Shown here piece after piece: positions 23,298 to 33,183 of a stretch of 64,000 bases of DNA. This stretch comes from an uncultured Pseudoteredinibacter sp. (GTDB lineage: Bacteria > Pseudomonadota > Gammaproteobacteria > Pseudomonadales > Cellvibrionaceae). The notes beneath the pieces were generated by a model. That model was given only the letters and a program-made list of their open reading frames with translations. It was not told the origin of the DNA and did no database searches. Both the position numbers and the translations under genes were made by a program. Every line of letters begins with the position of its first letter. Position 1 is the first letter of the stretch. Where the stretch lies: NCBI RefSeq assembly GCF_947500695.1, contig NZ_CANMSS010000013.1, positions 1 to 64,000 of the forward strand. Reading direction: 5' to 3'.

Positions 23298-24086
23298 ATG
23301 AGCACAATGAACTTAACTGGGCTTAATGTGCTCCTATGTCGGCCAGAGCAGGCAAGTAATAGCTTGCAAGATAAAATCATAGCGGCAGGGGGGCAATGTT
23401 TGCATATTCCCTGTATGGAAATTGCTCAATTGGGCGAGGAGGCGGCCATTGCGGCGATCAAGTCTAGAGTTATGGACCTTGATCAATACGCTTTTGTGAT
23501 CTTTATTAGCCAAAACGCCGTCAAATACGCTGAGCCTTGGATTGATCAGTATTGGCCTCAGCTGCCTATGGGGCAGCGCTATCTGGCAATTGGTGCTGCC
23601 ACCGCGGCTGCAGCTCGAGCTATGGCCTTTACTGAATTGAGTTCGGCGGAAGGTGCCATGGACAGCGAAGCACTCCTAGAGCTAGGGCAGTTGCAGGATT
23701 TAAGCGACAAAAAGATCCTTATTTTTCGCGGTAAGGGTGGCCGAGAGCAACTGGCACAAACATTAAGCCAGCGAGGTGCTAAAGTTGACTATTGCGAGCT
23801 TTACTGCCGCATTCGACCGGCAATGCTGAGTACCGCCTTAACTGGTAGCCAGTTTTCTGAGCTATCTGGGCGAAAAGTGATCTTGGTGCATAGTGGAGAG
23901 TCCTTAGAACACTTGCACTATGGAATAGAAGAAGCCGGGCTTGGCGCCTGGTTAAGTTACCCATTGATTTGCCCGAGCTTGCGTGTTGCCAATATGGCCG
24001 AAAGCTTGGGTTTTGAGAAGGTTTTAGCTGCCAGTAATGCCGGTGAGCCCGCCATGCTGGAAGCCTTAAGTACATTGGCCAGCTAA
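23298..24086 (+). CDS. hemD: uroporphyrinogen-III synthase
   Basis: A 262-residue enzyme that closes and inverts ring D of hydroxymethylbilane. Sequence is weakly conserved in this family. The two-domain pattern is recognisable: LNVLLCRPEQASNSLQ at the start, FVIFISQNAVKYAEPW (Ser-Gln-Asn motif), LIFRGKGGREQLAQTL and VILVHSGESLEHL. Lies 21 bases after hemC. ATG at 23298 and ATG at 23307 are both possible starts. Confidence 0.92.
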   Translation: MSTMNLTGLNVLLCRPEQASNSLQDKIIAAGGQCLHIPCMEIAQLGEEAAIAAIKSRVMDLDQYAFVIFISQNAVKYAEPWIDQYWPQLPMGQRYLAIGAATAAAARAMAFTELSSAEGAMDSEALLELGQLQDLSDKKILIFRGKGGREQLAQTLSQRGAKVDYCELYCRIRPAMLSTALTGSQFSELSGRKVILVHSGESLEHLHYGIEEAGLGAWLSYPLICPSLRVANMAESLGFEKVLAASNAGEPAMLEALSTLAS

Positions 24087-24149
24087 GCCCGTAATAGAAT
24101 TTAATTTAAAACCCCGCTGCTAGGGTGACCTTGCACAAATGGAGTTCAC

Positions 24150-25388
24150 ATGAGCAATACCGATAACAAAGATCAGCTGCCTGCCGACGATAAGGCAAAA
24201 CAAGAGCAGCAAAAACCTGAGCAAAAACAGCCAGAATCAAAAACCGCCAGCGCCGCTAAGCCTGCTGAAAAAGCAGCTAGCAAAAAAGCTCCTGTTGCTA
24301 AAGAGAAGAGCTCGGGTGCCGGCTTCTTTATTTGGTTTGTGGTCCTACTACTATGCGCCGCCGTTGGCGCTGGTGGATATTTTGGCTGGCAGTTCTGGCA
24401 GCAGGATAAAGGTCGCCAGGAACGTGAAACTGAAATGGCGACTTTAATTGAAAGCCAGAATCAGCAGATTCTGAAACTAGCCAGTGAGCAGCAAACGGTA
24501 TCGGCTTCGGTAGCTGGCACTGATGAAGTTGCTCAAACCGTACAGGATTCATTACAAGCCGTGCATCAGCGTTTAGATGCTCATAATAAACGTCTTATCA
24601 GCATTTCCTCTACCAGCCGTGATGATTGGCTATTGGCCGAGGCCGAATACTTATTGCGTTTGGCGAATCAACGTTTGCTAACCGAACGTGCCACCAAAGG
24701 CTCCCAGGGCTTGCTGGAAACCGCCGATAAAATTTTGGCGGAAATGGACGATGTGGATCTATTCCCAATTCGTCAGGCTATCGGTGAGGATCTCGCCGCA
24801 TTAAAGCTAGCGCCAAAAGTTGATCGTGATGGTTTGTTCTTGCGCATGGCGGGTTTGGCAAAGCAGATTGATAATTTGCCGACTTTACCTAAGCGTGTAC
24901 CGATGGCTGAGCGTAACCACTCAATGGAAGAGCCTGTATTACCCGAAAATGTTACTTGGCAGCATCGTATGCAAGGCTGGGCAACATCGGTTTTCGATTA
25001 TCTAAAAGGCTTTGTACATATTCGTCGTAATCAGCCGGTCAATGCGCTGCTGCCACCTGAAGCTCAGGCCTATGTGAAGCTTAATCTCCGCTTTATGATT
25101 GAGCGTGCGCAATTGGCCATGTTACGCGAAGAAAAAGTAATTTATGAAACCTCGATTCAACAAGCTCGTGAGTGGCTGCAAGATCAGTTTCCGCCGAATA
25201 GTCAAATCGAGGCTTTCATATTGGAATTGGATGAGCTTGAAAAGCAAGAAATCGTTGTTCCTCTACCAGACATTACTTCATCGCTCGAACAGTTGCGCGT
25301 TTACATTGAACGATTGCATAAAGTGAAGTCGACTCAGCCAAAGCCTAATACTCAGTCTCCGCAAGTAAGTGCGAGCAAGGAGGCTTAA
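24150..25388 (+). CDS. hemX: HemX family protein (uroporphyrinogen-III C-methyltransferase-like)
   Basis: A 412-residue membrane-anchored protein. A Lys/Gln/Ala-rich cytoplasmic tail (residues 1-54) leads to one transmembrane helix (about 57-78). A long coiled-coil periplasmic part follows, with the family motif DDWLLAEAEYLLRLANQRLL (about 155-174). Though annotated as a methyltransferase in many genomes, HemX lacks a SAM fold; it may scaffold late tetrapyrrole enzymes. Followed at once by hemY. Confidence 0.92.
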   Translation: MSNTDNKDQLPADDKAKQEQQKPEQKQPESKTASAAKPAEKAASKKAPVAKEKSSGAGFFIWFVVLLLCAAVGAGGYFGWQFWQQDKGRQERETEMATLIESQNQQILKLASEQQTVSASVAGTDEVAQTVQDSLQAVHQRLDAHNKRLISISSTSRDDWLLAEAEYLLRLANQRLLTERATKGSQGLLETADKILAEMDDVDLFPIRQAIGEDLAALKLAPKVDRDGLFLRMAGLAKQIDNLPTLPKRVPMAERNHSMEEPVLPENVTWQHRMQGWATSVFDYLKGFVHIRRNQPVNALLPPEAQAYVKLNLRFMIERAQLAMLREEKVIYETSIQQAREWLQDQFPPNSQIEAFILELDELEKQEIVVPLPDITSSLEQLRVYIERLHKVKSTQPKPNTQSPQVSASKEA

Positions 25389-25390
25389 TC

Positions 25391-26641
25391 ATGAGATTTC
25401 GTTGGAAGTTTAAATTACTGGTTTTGCTGGCAATTGTTGCCGGCATATTCTATCTCGATTATCTAGTACAACATGATAGTGGCTATGTGCTAATTGCCTT
25501 CGGTAACATCAGTATCGAGATGAGCTTTTGGTTTACTGTCATTTTAGTTGTGGCTGCTCTATTACTTGCTCGTTGGACGGCTAAGCTATCCAAGGGCAGC
25601 GTCAATCTCGTCAAAAAAAGCACCGACTTTATTCTCTTTGGTAGTGCCGCCGCTGCTCAAAAGCGCACTGAGAAAGGCTTGGTAGAGTTTATTGAGGGTG
25701 ATTTTAAATCTGCTCGCAAAGATCTATTAAAGTCGGCCCACAATGTTCAGGCCCCTGTACTGAATTATTTGGCAGCAGCGCGCAGTGCTCATGAGCTGGG
25801 TGATGAGAACCAAGCAAACGAGCTGCTACTAAAAGCCGAAGAAGTGGCTTCAGAAGATAGCTTGGCCATTATAATTACTCAGGCTCGTATTCAGTTCTCT
25901 GCAAAGAAGTATGAGCAATGTGTGGCGACTTTAGAGAAGGCTCGCAAAATTTCACCCAAAAATGTTTTGGTGCTGGAATATCTTCGCAATGTTTACACAG
26001 AATTAGAAGACTGGGAGTCTCTAGAGCGTCTGCTGCCAGAATTAAATCGCCATAAGGTGGGTAGTGAAGACGAGCGCCTGGCTTTGTCAGATAAATTGTA
26101 TTTAGCATTGATTGATTTGGCCGGTGAGCAAGCAAGCCGCATGCAAACCAAAAACGCCATCGCTAAACTGCAAGAAGTATGGGAAGACCTGCCTAAGGAT
26201 GCGAAGAAGCGCCCGGCAATGGTTATGGCCTATACCCAACAATTGCGTCGCTACGATGGCGATGCGATCGCCGAAAATTTGTTACGTCGCCACTTGCAGA
26301 AAGATTGGCAAGATAATCTTATCTCCCTCTACGGCTTACTAGCCGGCGAAGATTTGGATCGTCAACTCATTCAAGCCGAGAACTGGCTAAAGCAACGCCC
26401 GGCAGATGCGGCCTTGCTGCTCAGCTGTGCTCGCCTAAGCTTACGCAATGAGCTGTGGGGCAAGGCGAAAGAGTATTACCAAAACTCCATCAAACAAAAG
26501 CCGAGCGCAGAAGCCTGTGCAGAGCTTGGTCGTTTATTAGCCGCTATGGGCGAGCATGAGCTTAGTACTCAGTACTATCAGCAGGGCTTAAAAAGCGCAG
26601 CTAATGTGCAATCTCAGCTTCCCTTACCGAAGCCAGCTTAA
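25391..26641 (+). CDS. hemY: HemY family TPR protein
   Basis: A 416-residue inner-membrane protein with two N-terminal helices (7-25 and 42-62), then TPR-like helical repeats to the end (for example YEQCVATLEKARKISPKNVL). It begins two bases after the hemX stop, so the two are coupled. Role in heme synthesis is inferred from context; the proteobacterial HemY is unrelated to the Bacillus protoporphyrinogen oxidase of the same name. Confidence 0.92.
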   Translation: MRFRWKFKLLVLLAIVAGIFYLDYLVQHDSGYVLIAFGNISIEMSFWFTVILVVAALLLARWTAKLSKGSVNLVKKSTDFILFGSAAAAQKRTEKGLVEFIEGDFKSARKDLLKSAHNVQAPVLNYLAAARSAHELGDENQANELLLKAEEVASEDSLAIIITQARIQFSAKKYEQCVATLEKARKISPKNVLVLEYLRNVYTELEDWESLERLLPELNRHKVGSEDERLALSDKLYLALIDLAGEQASRMQTKNAIAKLQEVWEDLPKDAKKRPAMVMAYTQQLRRYDGDAIAENLLRRHLQKDWQDNLISLYGLLAGEDLDRQLIQAENWLKQRPADAALLLSCARLSLRNELWGKAKEYYQNSIKQKPSAEACAELGRLLAAMGEHELSTQYYQQGLKSAANVQSQLPLPKPA

Positions 26642-26649
26642 TGTCACAA

Positions 26650-26673
26650 TTGGGTGGTCAATTGGCCACCCAA
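26650..26673 (+). terminator. hairpin after hemY
   Basis: TTGGGTGG (26650-26657) and CCACCCAA (26666-26673) form an 8-bp stem, nine bases after the hemY stop. The T-rich stretch begins some 16 bases later, so intrinsic termination would be weak. Confidence 0.45.
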
Positions 26674-26808
26674 GCCTAAAACTCTCTTTTCTGGCGTAAA
26701 TATTTTCTTTTTTGCAGATCTTGGCGTATGTTTAATACTAGGCCTTTGTTGATTTCGTTTGTTTGAAACGAAGGCGTTGCTGTAGTTTTCTGAGCGCTGA
26801 TTTGCATT

Positions 26809-28704
26809 ATGTTAAGACCTTTAGCCAATGGTATCTTATGCTTCCTGATTGGGACTTTATGGGTTGGAAGCATCCATGCTGAAAATTTGACAGAATTGAT
26901 TGAGCGTTTAGAAGTGCGGCGCTTGCAAATGAATTTTGATGCTGATGTTCGAATTCAGCTTGAGTCAAAGCTCAGTGAATACCCTCAGTTGCAGCCCGCG
27001 CGACAGGCGCACTATCTAGTGCTGTTACAAGACGCACAGCTGCGCTCTGGTGAGATTAAAAAATCTTTGCATACCCGTGAGAAGCTAAAACCACTAGAGC
27101 AATTATTTCCGTCCAAACACTTGAGTCTTTATAGCCTAATGCTTGAGGGCATCGCAAGAGCTTACCTCAACCAAACATCTGAAGCGCAGAAAATTTACGA
27201 AAATTTGGCTGTGAAGGCTAAAAAAGAAGGCGATTACCTTTTGTACTTTCATAGCCGCTTGTCCTTAGGCGATTTGCTTACTGGCTTAAGAGATTTTAGC
27301 CAAGCTTTGCTGCAATATAGTGAAGCTCAAAAAGTACTTACTGAAACCCTTTTGCCTACGCTTGAAGAAAAAGAGCGTTATAGTAAAGAGGGCGAGATGA
27401 ACTATCGCATTGGTTATGTCTATGGGCGAATGTTGCGGCACGAAGAAGCAATAGATTTTATTGGTGAGGCCTTGCGTTTAGATACTCTGGCAGGTAACCA
27501 GCGCAACGTCCGTTTTGATCTTTTTCGTTTGGCAGAGGAAAACCGTCAACTTGGAAAAACAGATGAAGCCAAGGCTTATTACAATAAACTATTACTTGCT
27601 GCGTTAGCTGGGCCACACCCAGATGTCTATAGAGTGTTCGCGGCGAAAGTTGGCTTGGCTCGATTGTATATTGAAGAGGACGATTCTCAGCAAGCTGCTC
27701 TTAGTCTTGATGAAGCCTCAGATCACATGAAAGAGGTGGAGAATCGACCGCTTCTAATGCGCTATCATCTTGCCCGCGCACAACTGGCTTTACTGCAGGG
27801 GCGGCATGACGATGCTGTGAAGGCAGCTAGTTTATTTATAGATATCGCTGGAACTGAGCAATGGGACGATTTGGGTATAGCAGTTTATGAGGTGCTTGGG
27901 GCTGCGTACGAAGCCTTGGGTCAATATACAGAGTCATTATCTTCTTTTCAAAAAATGCATGAGCTCTATAGAAAACGAAGTGACTATGCACGACTCATGG
28001 CTGCAGAGGTTGAGCGGACGCGTTTTGACTTCGAGCGTCGAGAATTAGAGCTCAAAAGCCTATCAAGAGATAAGAGGATTGCTGAATTAAAGTTGCAATC
28101 TGCTGAAGTGAGCGCTGAACTTGGGCGGGAAAGGTTGGTGACTGCCGTGCTATTGATTGCCTCATTGTTGCTGCTGATTTTGATATTGGTATCCGGGCGA
28201 CGTCGCTTTAAGCGGCTGGCAGAATACGATGCCTTGACGGGCGTAAAGAATAGACGAGCTATTTTGGGGTATGGCGAGAAAGTCTTTCGTAGTCGTGAAT
28301 CACTAGCTACTCTTTTAGTAGATATAGACTTTTTTAAGAGAATCAACGATAACTTTGGCCACGCCTGTGGTGATGAGATTCTTTGTGCTGTGGCCAAAAT
28401 TGCACGTGGACTTTGCGAGCAGAATGTCGAGTTTGGAAGGGTTGGTGGTGAAGAATTTCTGTTTATCTTACCGCGCAAAGACTCCAATGAAATAGGCACT
28501 TTTTCTGAAATGTTTATGGACAAAATTCGACAGCTGAAACTACCTGACGGGAGTTCATTAAGTTGCAGTATAGGTATCAGCCAGTCAAACGGTGAACTAT
28601 CTGATTTTATGGGGCTTATCGAAAAGGCCGATATTGCACTTTATAGTGCAAAAAGATCTGGTCGTGATCGAGTTGTTTACTATTCTTCTGACTTGGAAGC
28701 TTAA
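26809..28704 (+). CDS. periplasmic TPR - GGDEF diguanylate cyclase (copy 1)
   Basis: A 631-residue membrane protein that should make cyclic di-GMP. Signal peptide (1-24), then TPR-like helical repeats in the periplasm (about 30-400), a coiled region, one transmembrane helix (about 441-459), and a cytoplasmic GGDEF domain. The active-site motif GGEEF is at 546-550 and the metal-binding DIDFFKRIND is intact, so it is likely active. The inhibitory I-site (RxxD five residues before GGEEF) is absent (EQNV). Probably the periplasmic repeats sense a signal and control dimerisation. A close paralog lies 298 bases downstream. Confidence 0.88.
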   Translation: MLRPLANGILCFLIGTLWVGSIHAENLTELIERLEVRRLQMNFDADVRIQLESKLSEYPQLQPARQAHYLVLLQDAQLRSGEIKKSLHTREKLKPLEQLFPSKHLSLYSLMLEGIARAYLNQTSEAQKIYENLAVKAKKEGDYLLYFHSRLSLGDLLTGLRDFSQALLQYSEAQKVLTETLLPTLEEKERYSKEGEMNYRIGYVYGRMLRHEEAIDFIGEALRLDTLAGNQRNVRFDLFRLAEENRQLGKTDEAKAYYNKLLLAALAGPHPDVYRVFAAKVGLARLYIEEDDSQQAALSLDEASDHMKEVENRPLLMRYHLARAQLALLQGRHDDAVKAASLFIDIAGTEQWDDLGIAVYEVLGAAYEALGQYTESLSSFQKMHELYRKRSDYARLMAAEVERTRFDFERRELELKSLSRDKRIAELKLQSAEVSAELGRERLVTAVLLIASLLLLILILVSGRRRFKRLAEYDALTGVKNRRAILGYGEKVFRSRESLATLLVDIDFFKRINDNFGHACGDEILCAVAKIARGLCEQNVEFGRVGGEEFLFILPRKDSNEIGTFSEMFMDKIRQLKLPDGSSLSCSIGISQSNGELSDFMGLIEKADIALYSAKRSGRDRVVYYSSDLEA

Positions 28705-29002
28705 GTCACCTGTATGGATTTATGGCAATTACTAGTCCGGCGTTCCCTCGTTTCTTGAAGTGAGTAAAAATAGATACTTTACTATTAGTTTTTAGGTTTT
28801 CCAGTTGGTATTTTCTAACCCTTTTTTCTGTATTGCCTTTCTCCTTTGGCTAAGTGCTTGCCACTTTCTTCCCTATAAGCTTAAGTTTAAGGGTGTAAGC
28901 CCAAATAGTTTGTTCATTCCAATGACTTAGGGGTGATGCGGCTTATCCTGAGTTGACCGTTAGGTCATTCTTCGCTTAAAAACCTGATTGCTGGATTGCT
29001 AG

Positions 29003-30919
29003 ATGAGTTTTTATCTTACTGGGCGGCCTCTTTACCTATTATTTCTATTACTCTTTTCGCTATCGTCAACTGCTGAAACACTGTCTGAAGTTATACAGCG
29101 TTTGGAGGCAAGGCGCTTAGATATGGACTTTGAAGAGAAAGAGCGTGCTTTGCTAGACTCCTATCGTGATCAGTATCAATCCTTGCCGATTAAGTTACAG
29201 CTGAACTACTTGGTTCTCTTGCAAGATGCGCAGGCCCGATCCAATAAAATTTCAGAGTCTCTGAGTACTCGTGAGACATTTAAGAAGAAAAGCGAAGGTG
29301 TTGCTGGTGTTGATCATTTAAGACGCTATAGCCTACATTGTGAGGCCATAGCGTATTTTTATCTTCATCGCATAACAGAAGCTGTGCAGGCTATTGAGCA
29401 GACCATAGAGATTTCACGTTCTCAGGGAGATCCCCTGCTCGAATTTCATGGCTTGTTAAAGCTGGGCGACGTCTATGCCGGTGATGGAAAGTTCAGCAAA
29501 GCTATTGCTGAATTCTCAAAGGCTAAGAAAGTTTATAGTGGAAGGCTGCTGTCTGAGTTAAATGAAAAAGAAAGACACAGTAAAGGTGGTGAACTTAGCT
29601 ACCGGATTGGTCATATCTATGGACGCATGTTTCGTCACCAAGAAGCTATTAGTTATATCCAAGAAGCCCTACGTTTAGATAAACTTGCAGAAAATCAAAG
29701 AAATGTTCGTTTTGATTACTTTCGCTTGGGTGAGGAGCATCTGGCGCTTGGAGACCTAGAATCCTCAAGTTATTACTTTTCAAAGCTAAAAAAGGCCTCT
29801 AGTGGTGTGGCAGGGGTTGACGAGGGTATGTTATTTGCCGCAAAGGTTGGCTTGGCTAGAGTCTATTTAGCAAAACAGGATTTCAATTCTGCACAGGAAT
29901 ATTTGAGCTTACCTGCAGGGACGGTAAAGAGGGTAGAAGATCAGTCCTTGTTGATGCGTTACTATTTGGCCTTAGCGCATCTAGCCTTGGCGCGAGAAGA
30001 TTTTGAGACGGCCTTGATGCATAGTGAACGCCTAACAAATTTGGGGGAATCTATTCTTTGGTACGGAGTCGGTGCAAAGAGTAGCGAAATAAAAGCCCGG
30101 GCTTATGCTGGATTAGGGCGCCACGAAGAATCTGCTAAGGCATATTTGGAGGTGGTTGCTCTGGAAAGGGAGCGCAATGATTACCTGCGATTGATAACAG
30201 CAGAAGTAGAGAAAACCCGTTTTGATTTTGAGTTGAAATCACTCGTCGTAGAGAATCTTTCTAGAAAAAATCAATTAGCAGAGCTTAAGCTTGAAGCTAC
30301 CGAAGCACGTGCATCAGCATCGAGAGATCGATTATTCACCGCAATGTTGTTGATCGTCTCGTTATTGGTAGTTGTATTAATTTTGGTTGTCGGTCGAAGA
30401 AGGTTGCGTCGCTTGGCTGATTACGATGCCTTAACAAAGGTGCATAATCGACGTGCGATATTGCGGATCGCTGATGAGGCTGTTGCCAAATTTGATGTGC
30501 TAAGCGTATTAGTAGTCGATGTGGATTTTTTTAAATTGATCAACGATAAATACGGCCATGGTCAAGGGGATAGAATTCTCTTGGAGGTCGCCGCCATTGC
30601 GAATAAGCACTGCGACAAAGATCAGTATTTTGGTCGTATTGGCGGCGAGGAATTCCTTTTTATCTTGCCGAAGCTTGCCCTAGTGGAAGCCTCTTCTTTT
30701 GCTCAAGAGTTTTCAGAAAAACTCAGGCAAATTAACTTGCCAGATGGTGGCAAAGTTACGGTCAGTGTGGGAGTGTCACAATCTGAAGTGCGGGGTGATA
30801 ATTATACTAGGTTGCTGGAACAGGCCGATATAGCGCTTTATCGAGCAAAAGAAATGGGCCGCAATCAAGTGTGTATTCAACGCAGCCCAAATCAGCCGAC
30901 ACTGGTGTCGGCTGTGTGA
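29003..30919 (+). CDS. periplasmic TPR - GGDEF diguanylate cyclase (copy 2)
   Basis: A 638-residue tandem paralog of the preceding gene with the same layout: signal peptide (1-24), periplasmic TPR-like repeats, transmembrane helix at about 446-464, and a GGDEF domain with GGEEF at 547-551 and DVDFFKLINDKYGHG. The position where an I-site would be reads DKDQ, so product inhibition is unlikely. Shared blocks such as LEARRLDMDF and QEALRLDKLAENQRNVRFD show duplication; the sensory region has diverged more than the catalytic domain. A 10-bp hairpin covers its 3' end. Confidence 0.88.
   Translation: MSFYLTGRPLYLLFLLLFSLSSTAETLSEVIQRLEARRLDMDFEEKERALLDSYRDQYQSLPIKLQLNYLVLLQDAQARSNKISESLSTRETFKKKSEGVAGVDHLRRYSLHCEAIAYFYLHRITEAVQAIEQTIEISRSQGDPLLEFHGLLKLGDVYAGDGKFSKAIAEFSKAKKVYSGRLLSELNEKERHSKGGELSYRIGHIYGRMFRHQEAISYIQEALRLDKLAENQRNVRFDYFRLGEEHLALGDLESSSYYFSKLKKASSGVAGVDEGMLFAAKVGLARVYLAKQDFNSAQEYLSLPAGTVKRVEDQSLLMRYYLALAHLALAREDFETALMHSERLTNLGESILWYGVGAKSSEIKARAYAGLGRHEESAKAYLEVVALERERNDYLRLITAEVEKTRFDFELKSLVVENLSRKNQLAELKLEATEARASASRDRLFTAMLLIVSLLVVVLILVVGRRRLRRLADYDALTKVHNRRAILRIADEAVAKFDVLSVLVVDVDFFKLINDKYGHGQGDRILLEVAAIANKHCDKDQYFGRIGGEEFLFILPKLALVEASSFAQEFSEKLRQINLPDGGKVTVSVGVSQSEVRGDNYTRLLEQADIALYRAKEMGRNQVCIQRSPNQPTLVSAV
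30893..30914 (+). terminator. hairpin over the 3' end of the second cyclase gene
   Basis: CAGCCGACAC (30893-30902), TG, GTGTCGGCTG (30905-30914): a perfect 10-bp stem inside the last codons, between convergent genes. No direct T tract, so it may only protect the 3' end. Confidence 0.5.
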
Positions 30920-30938
30920 TGCATTTGCTAACAACCTG

Positions 30939-32432
30939 CTAAATCAGTTTGTTATCGCTTTCGGGCAAACGAATACCAAGATCATCCCACATGGCATCCA
31001 CCTTATCTTTTACCGCTTGACCCATGGTAATGGTTACGCCCCATTCACGATCGGTTTCACCGGGCCATTTATTGGTGGCATCCATACCCATTTTTGAACC
31101 TAAACCTGAAACTGGTGAGGCAAAGTCCAAATAATCAATCGGCGTGTTTTCGACCATGGTGGTATCACGCATAGGGTCCATACGAGTGGTCATCGCCCAA
31201 ATTACATCTTTCCAATCACGAGCATTCACATCGTCGTCGGTAACGATCACAAACTTGGTGTACATAAACTGTCGCAAGAAAGACCAAACCCCCATCATCA
31301 CGCGCTTGGCATGACCTGGGTATTGTTTTTTCATCGTCACTACCGCAAGACGATAGGAGCAACCCTCGGGCGGTAAATAGAAGTCGACTATTTCTGGAAA
31401 CTGTTTTTGCAAAATGGGCACAAAAACTTCGTTGAGCGCCACACCTAAAACTGCTGGCTCATCGGGTGGACGGCCGGTATAAGTGCTGTGGTAAATCGGA
31501 TCTTTACGATGGGTGATCGTTTCTACAGTAAACACCGGGAAGCGATCTACTTCATTGTAATAACCCGTATGATCACCGTATGGCCCTTCATCGGCCATAT
31601 CATCGGGATAGATAAACCCTTCAAGCACATACTCGGCACTGGCGGGAACCTGCAAATCATTACTGATGGATTTACAGACCTCGGTTTTATCATCTCGCAG
31701 CAAGCCGGCAAAAGCATATTCACTCAAGGTATCCGGCACCGGTGTCACGGCACCAAGAATCGTCGCTGGGTCGGCGCCGAGAGCAACGCTGACTGGATAA
31801 GGCTCGCCCGGGTGCTTCTCTTGCCACTCGCGAAAATCTAAAGCGCCACCACGATGGCTCAACCAACGCATAATCAAGCGGTTTTTACCCAGCTTTTGCA
31901 TACGGTAAATACCTAGGTTCTGACGCTCTTTATTGGGGCCACGGGTAATCACCAATGGCCAAGTAATTAATGGCGCTGCATCGCCGGGCCAGCAAGTTTG
32001 AATAGGAATCTCGTCAAGATTAACCTCATCACCTTGCTTAACAACTTGCTGGCAAGCTGCCTTGCTCAACACCTTCGGCCCCATATTGAGCACCTTTTTG
32101 AAGATGGGCATCTTGCTCCAAGCATCTTTCAAACCTTTAGGAGGCTCGGGCTCTTTCAAAAAGGCTAGCAATTTACCCACTTCTCTAAGAGCTTCCACAC
32201 TTTCCTCGCCCATCCCCAAAGCAACCCGCTCAGGAGTACCAAACAGATTCGCCAAAACCGGAGTCTCAAAGCCTACCGGGTTTTCAAAAAGCAGAGCTGG
32301 ACCACCGGCTCGCAAAGTGCGATCGCAGATCTCAGTCATTTCCAGATTAGGGTCTACCGGCGTATGGATGCGCTTAAGCTCGCCGCGTTTCTCCAGCAGC
32401 TTGATAAAATCGCGCAGGTCTTTGTATTTCAT
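30939..32432 (-). CDS. ubiD: 4-hydroxy-3-polyprenylbenzoate decarboxylase
   Basis: A 497-residue enzyme, the same length as E. coli UbiD. It decarboxylates the polyprenyl-hydroxybenzoate intermediate of ubiquinone synthesis using prenylated FMN made by UbiX (not in the window). Family blocks: MKYKDLRDFIKLLEKRGELK at the start, ERQNLGIYRMQKLG, GPYGDHTGYY (catalytic Glu/Asp region), and FVIVTDDDVNARDWKDV. In Pseudomonas it lies near rho and trxA; here rho is 7 kb away, with insertions between. Confidence 0.96.
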   Translation of the reverse strand: MKYKDLRDFIKLLEKRGELKRIHTPVDPNLEMTEICDRTLRAGGPALLFENPVGFETPVLANLFGTPERVALGMGEESVEALREVGKLLAFLKEPEPPKGLKDAWSKMPIFKKVLNMGPKVLSKAACQQVVKQGDEVNLDEIPIQTCWPGDAAPLITWPLVITRGPNKERQNLGIYRMQKLGKNRLIMRWLSHRGGALDFREWQEKHPGEPYPVSVALGADPATILGAVTPVPDTLSEYAFAGLLRDDKTEVCKSISNDLQVPASAEYVLEGFIYPDDMADEGPYGDHTGYYNEVDRFPVFTVETITHRKDPIYHSTYTGRPPDEPAVLGVALNEVFVPILQKQFPEIVDFYLPPEGCSYRLAVVTMKKQYPGHAKRVMMGVWSFLRQFMYTKFVIVTDDDVNARDWKDVIWAMTTRMDPMRDTTMVENTPIDYLDFASPVSGLGSKMGMDATNKWPGETDREWGVTITMGQAVKDKVDAMWDDLGIRLPESDNKLI

Positions 32433-32597
32433 GGTGTTACCGCAGTTGATAGGCGTTAAGAGGCCAATAAAAAGCTAACTTTAACATGAAAGGCGCCTCT
32501 GTTAAGGTTTGTAGACTCTTTGCTGCACTGTCTTCTTGCAAGCACAGTGGTAGTCAGTAGGGCCTAAGCAAACAATAACAACAAAGGTAACTCTGCG

Positions 32598-33125
32598 ATG
32601 AAAAAAGTCCTAATGGCCAGTGTCGTAGCTGGCATCATCATGTTCTTCTGGGGTTTCGTATCCTGGACCGTACTCAGCTGGCACCAAGACGTCTCCCACC
32701 GCTTTAGCGACGAAGCCGCTATGGAAGCCAGCATCAAAGCTCAGGCGCCAGAGGCCGGAATCTACTTCCTACCCTTCGAAGAAGAAGGCTTCAAAGAAGG
32801 CGGCGCCTCAATGTTTGCCAGCATCGTGCCCGAATACCACCTCAACATGCCCGTCACCTTAGGCGTTGGCCTATTGTGCTACATAGTCTCAGCCTTTCTT
32901 GTCTGCCTAGCTCTAAACATGACCTCAGGCCTCGGCTACGGACAACGACTCGGCTACATCTGCCTAATAGGTCTAATCATCGGCTTCGTTGGTCACTTTC
33001 CATACTGGAACTGGATGAACTTCTCCACCCCCTATGTACTGGTCATGATTGTCGATTCGGTAATCAGTTGGTTACTGGCTGGGCTGGTGATAGCTAAGTG
33101 GGTCGAGGGTAGGGTTCAAGAATAA
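32598..33125 (+). CDS. four-helix membrane protein of unknown function
   Basis: A 175-residue integral membrane protein. Four hydrophobic segments (5-27, 84-108, 119-134, 145-168); a roughly 55-residue loop between the first two is acidic (FEEEGFKEGG) and is probably periplasmic. It begins 15 bases after an AAAGG ribosome site. Codons end in C or A more often than in neighbouring genes, a trait it shares with the first part of metY. No family recognised with confidence. Confidence 0.65.
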   Translation: MKKVLMASVVAGIIMFFWGFVSWTVLSWHQDVSHRFSDEAAMEASIKAQAPEAGIYFLPFEEEGFKEGGASMFASIVPEYHLNMPVTLGVGLLCYIVSAFLVCLALNMTSGLGYGQRLGYICLIGLIIGFVGHFPYWNWMNFSTPYVLVMIVDSVISWLLAGLVIAKWVEGRVQE

Positions 33126-33183
33126 GCCGGATTGGAGTTTTTCTTTTACTAAATTGTGTTTAATAAATGTACCTCGATGCAGA

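Noticed and set aside
24150..26641. HemX/HemY as enzymes of heme synthesis
   Set aside because: Neither shows a SAM-binding or flavin-binding motif; they are membrane-anchored coiled-coil and TPR proteins, so an enzymatic call would not be supported.
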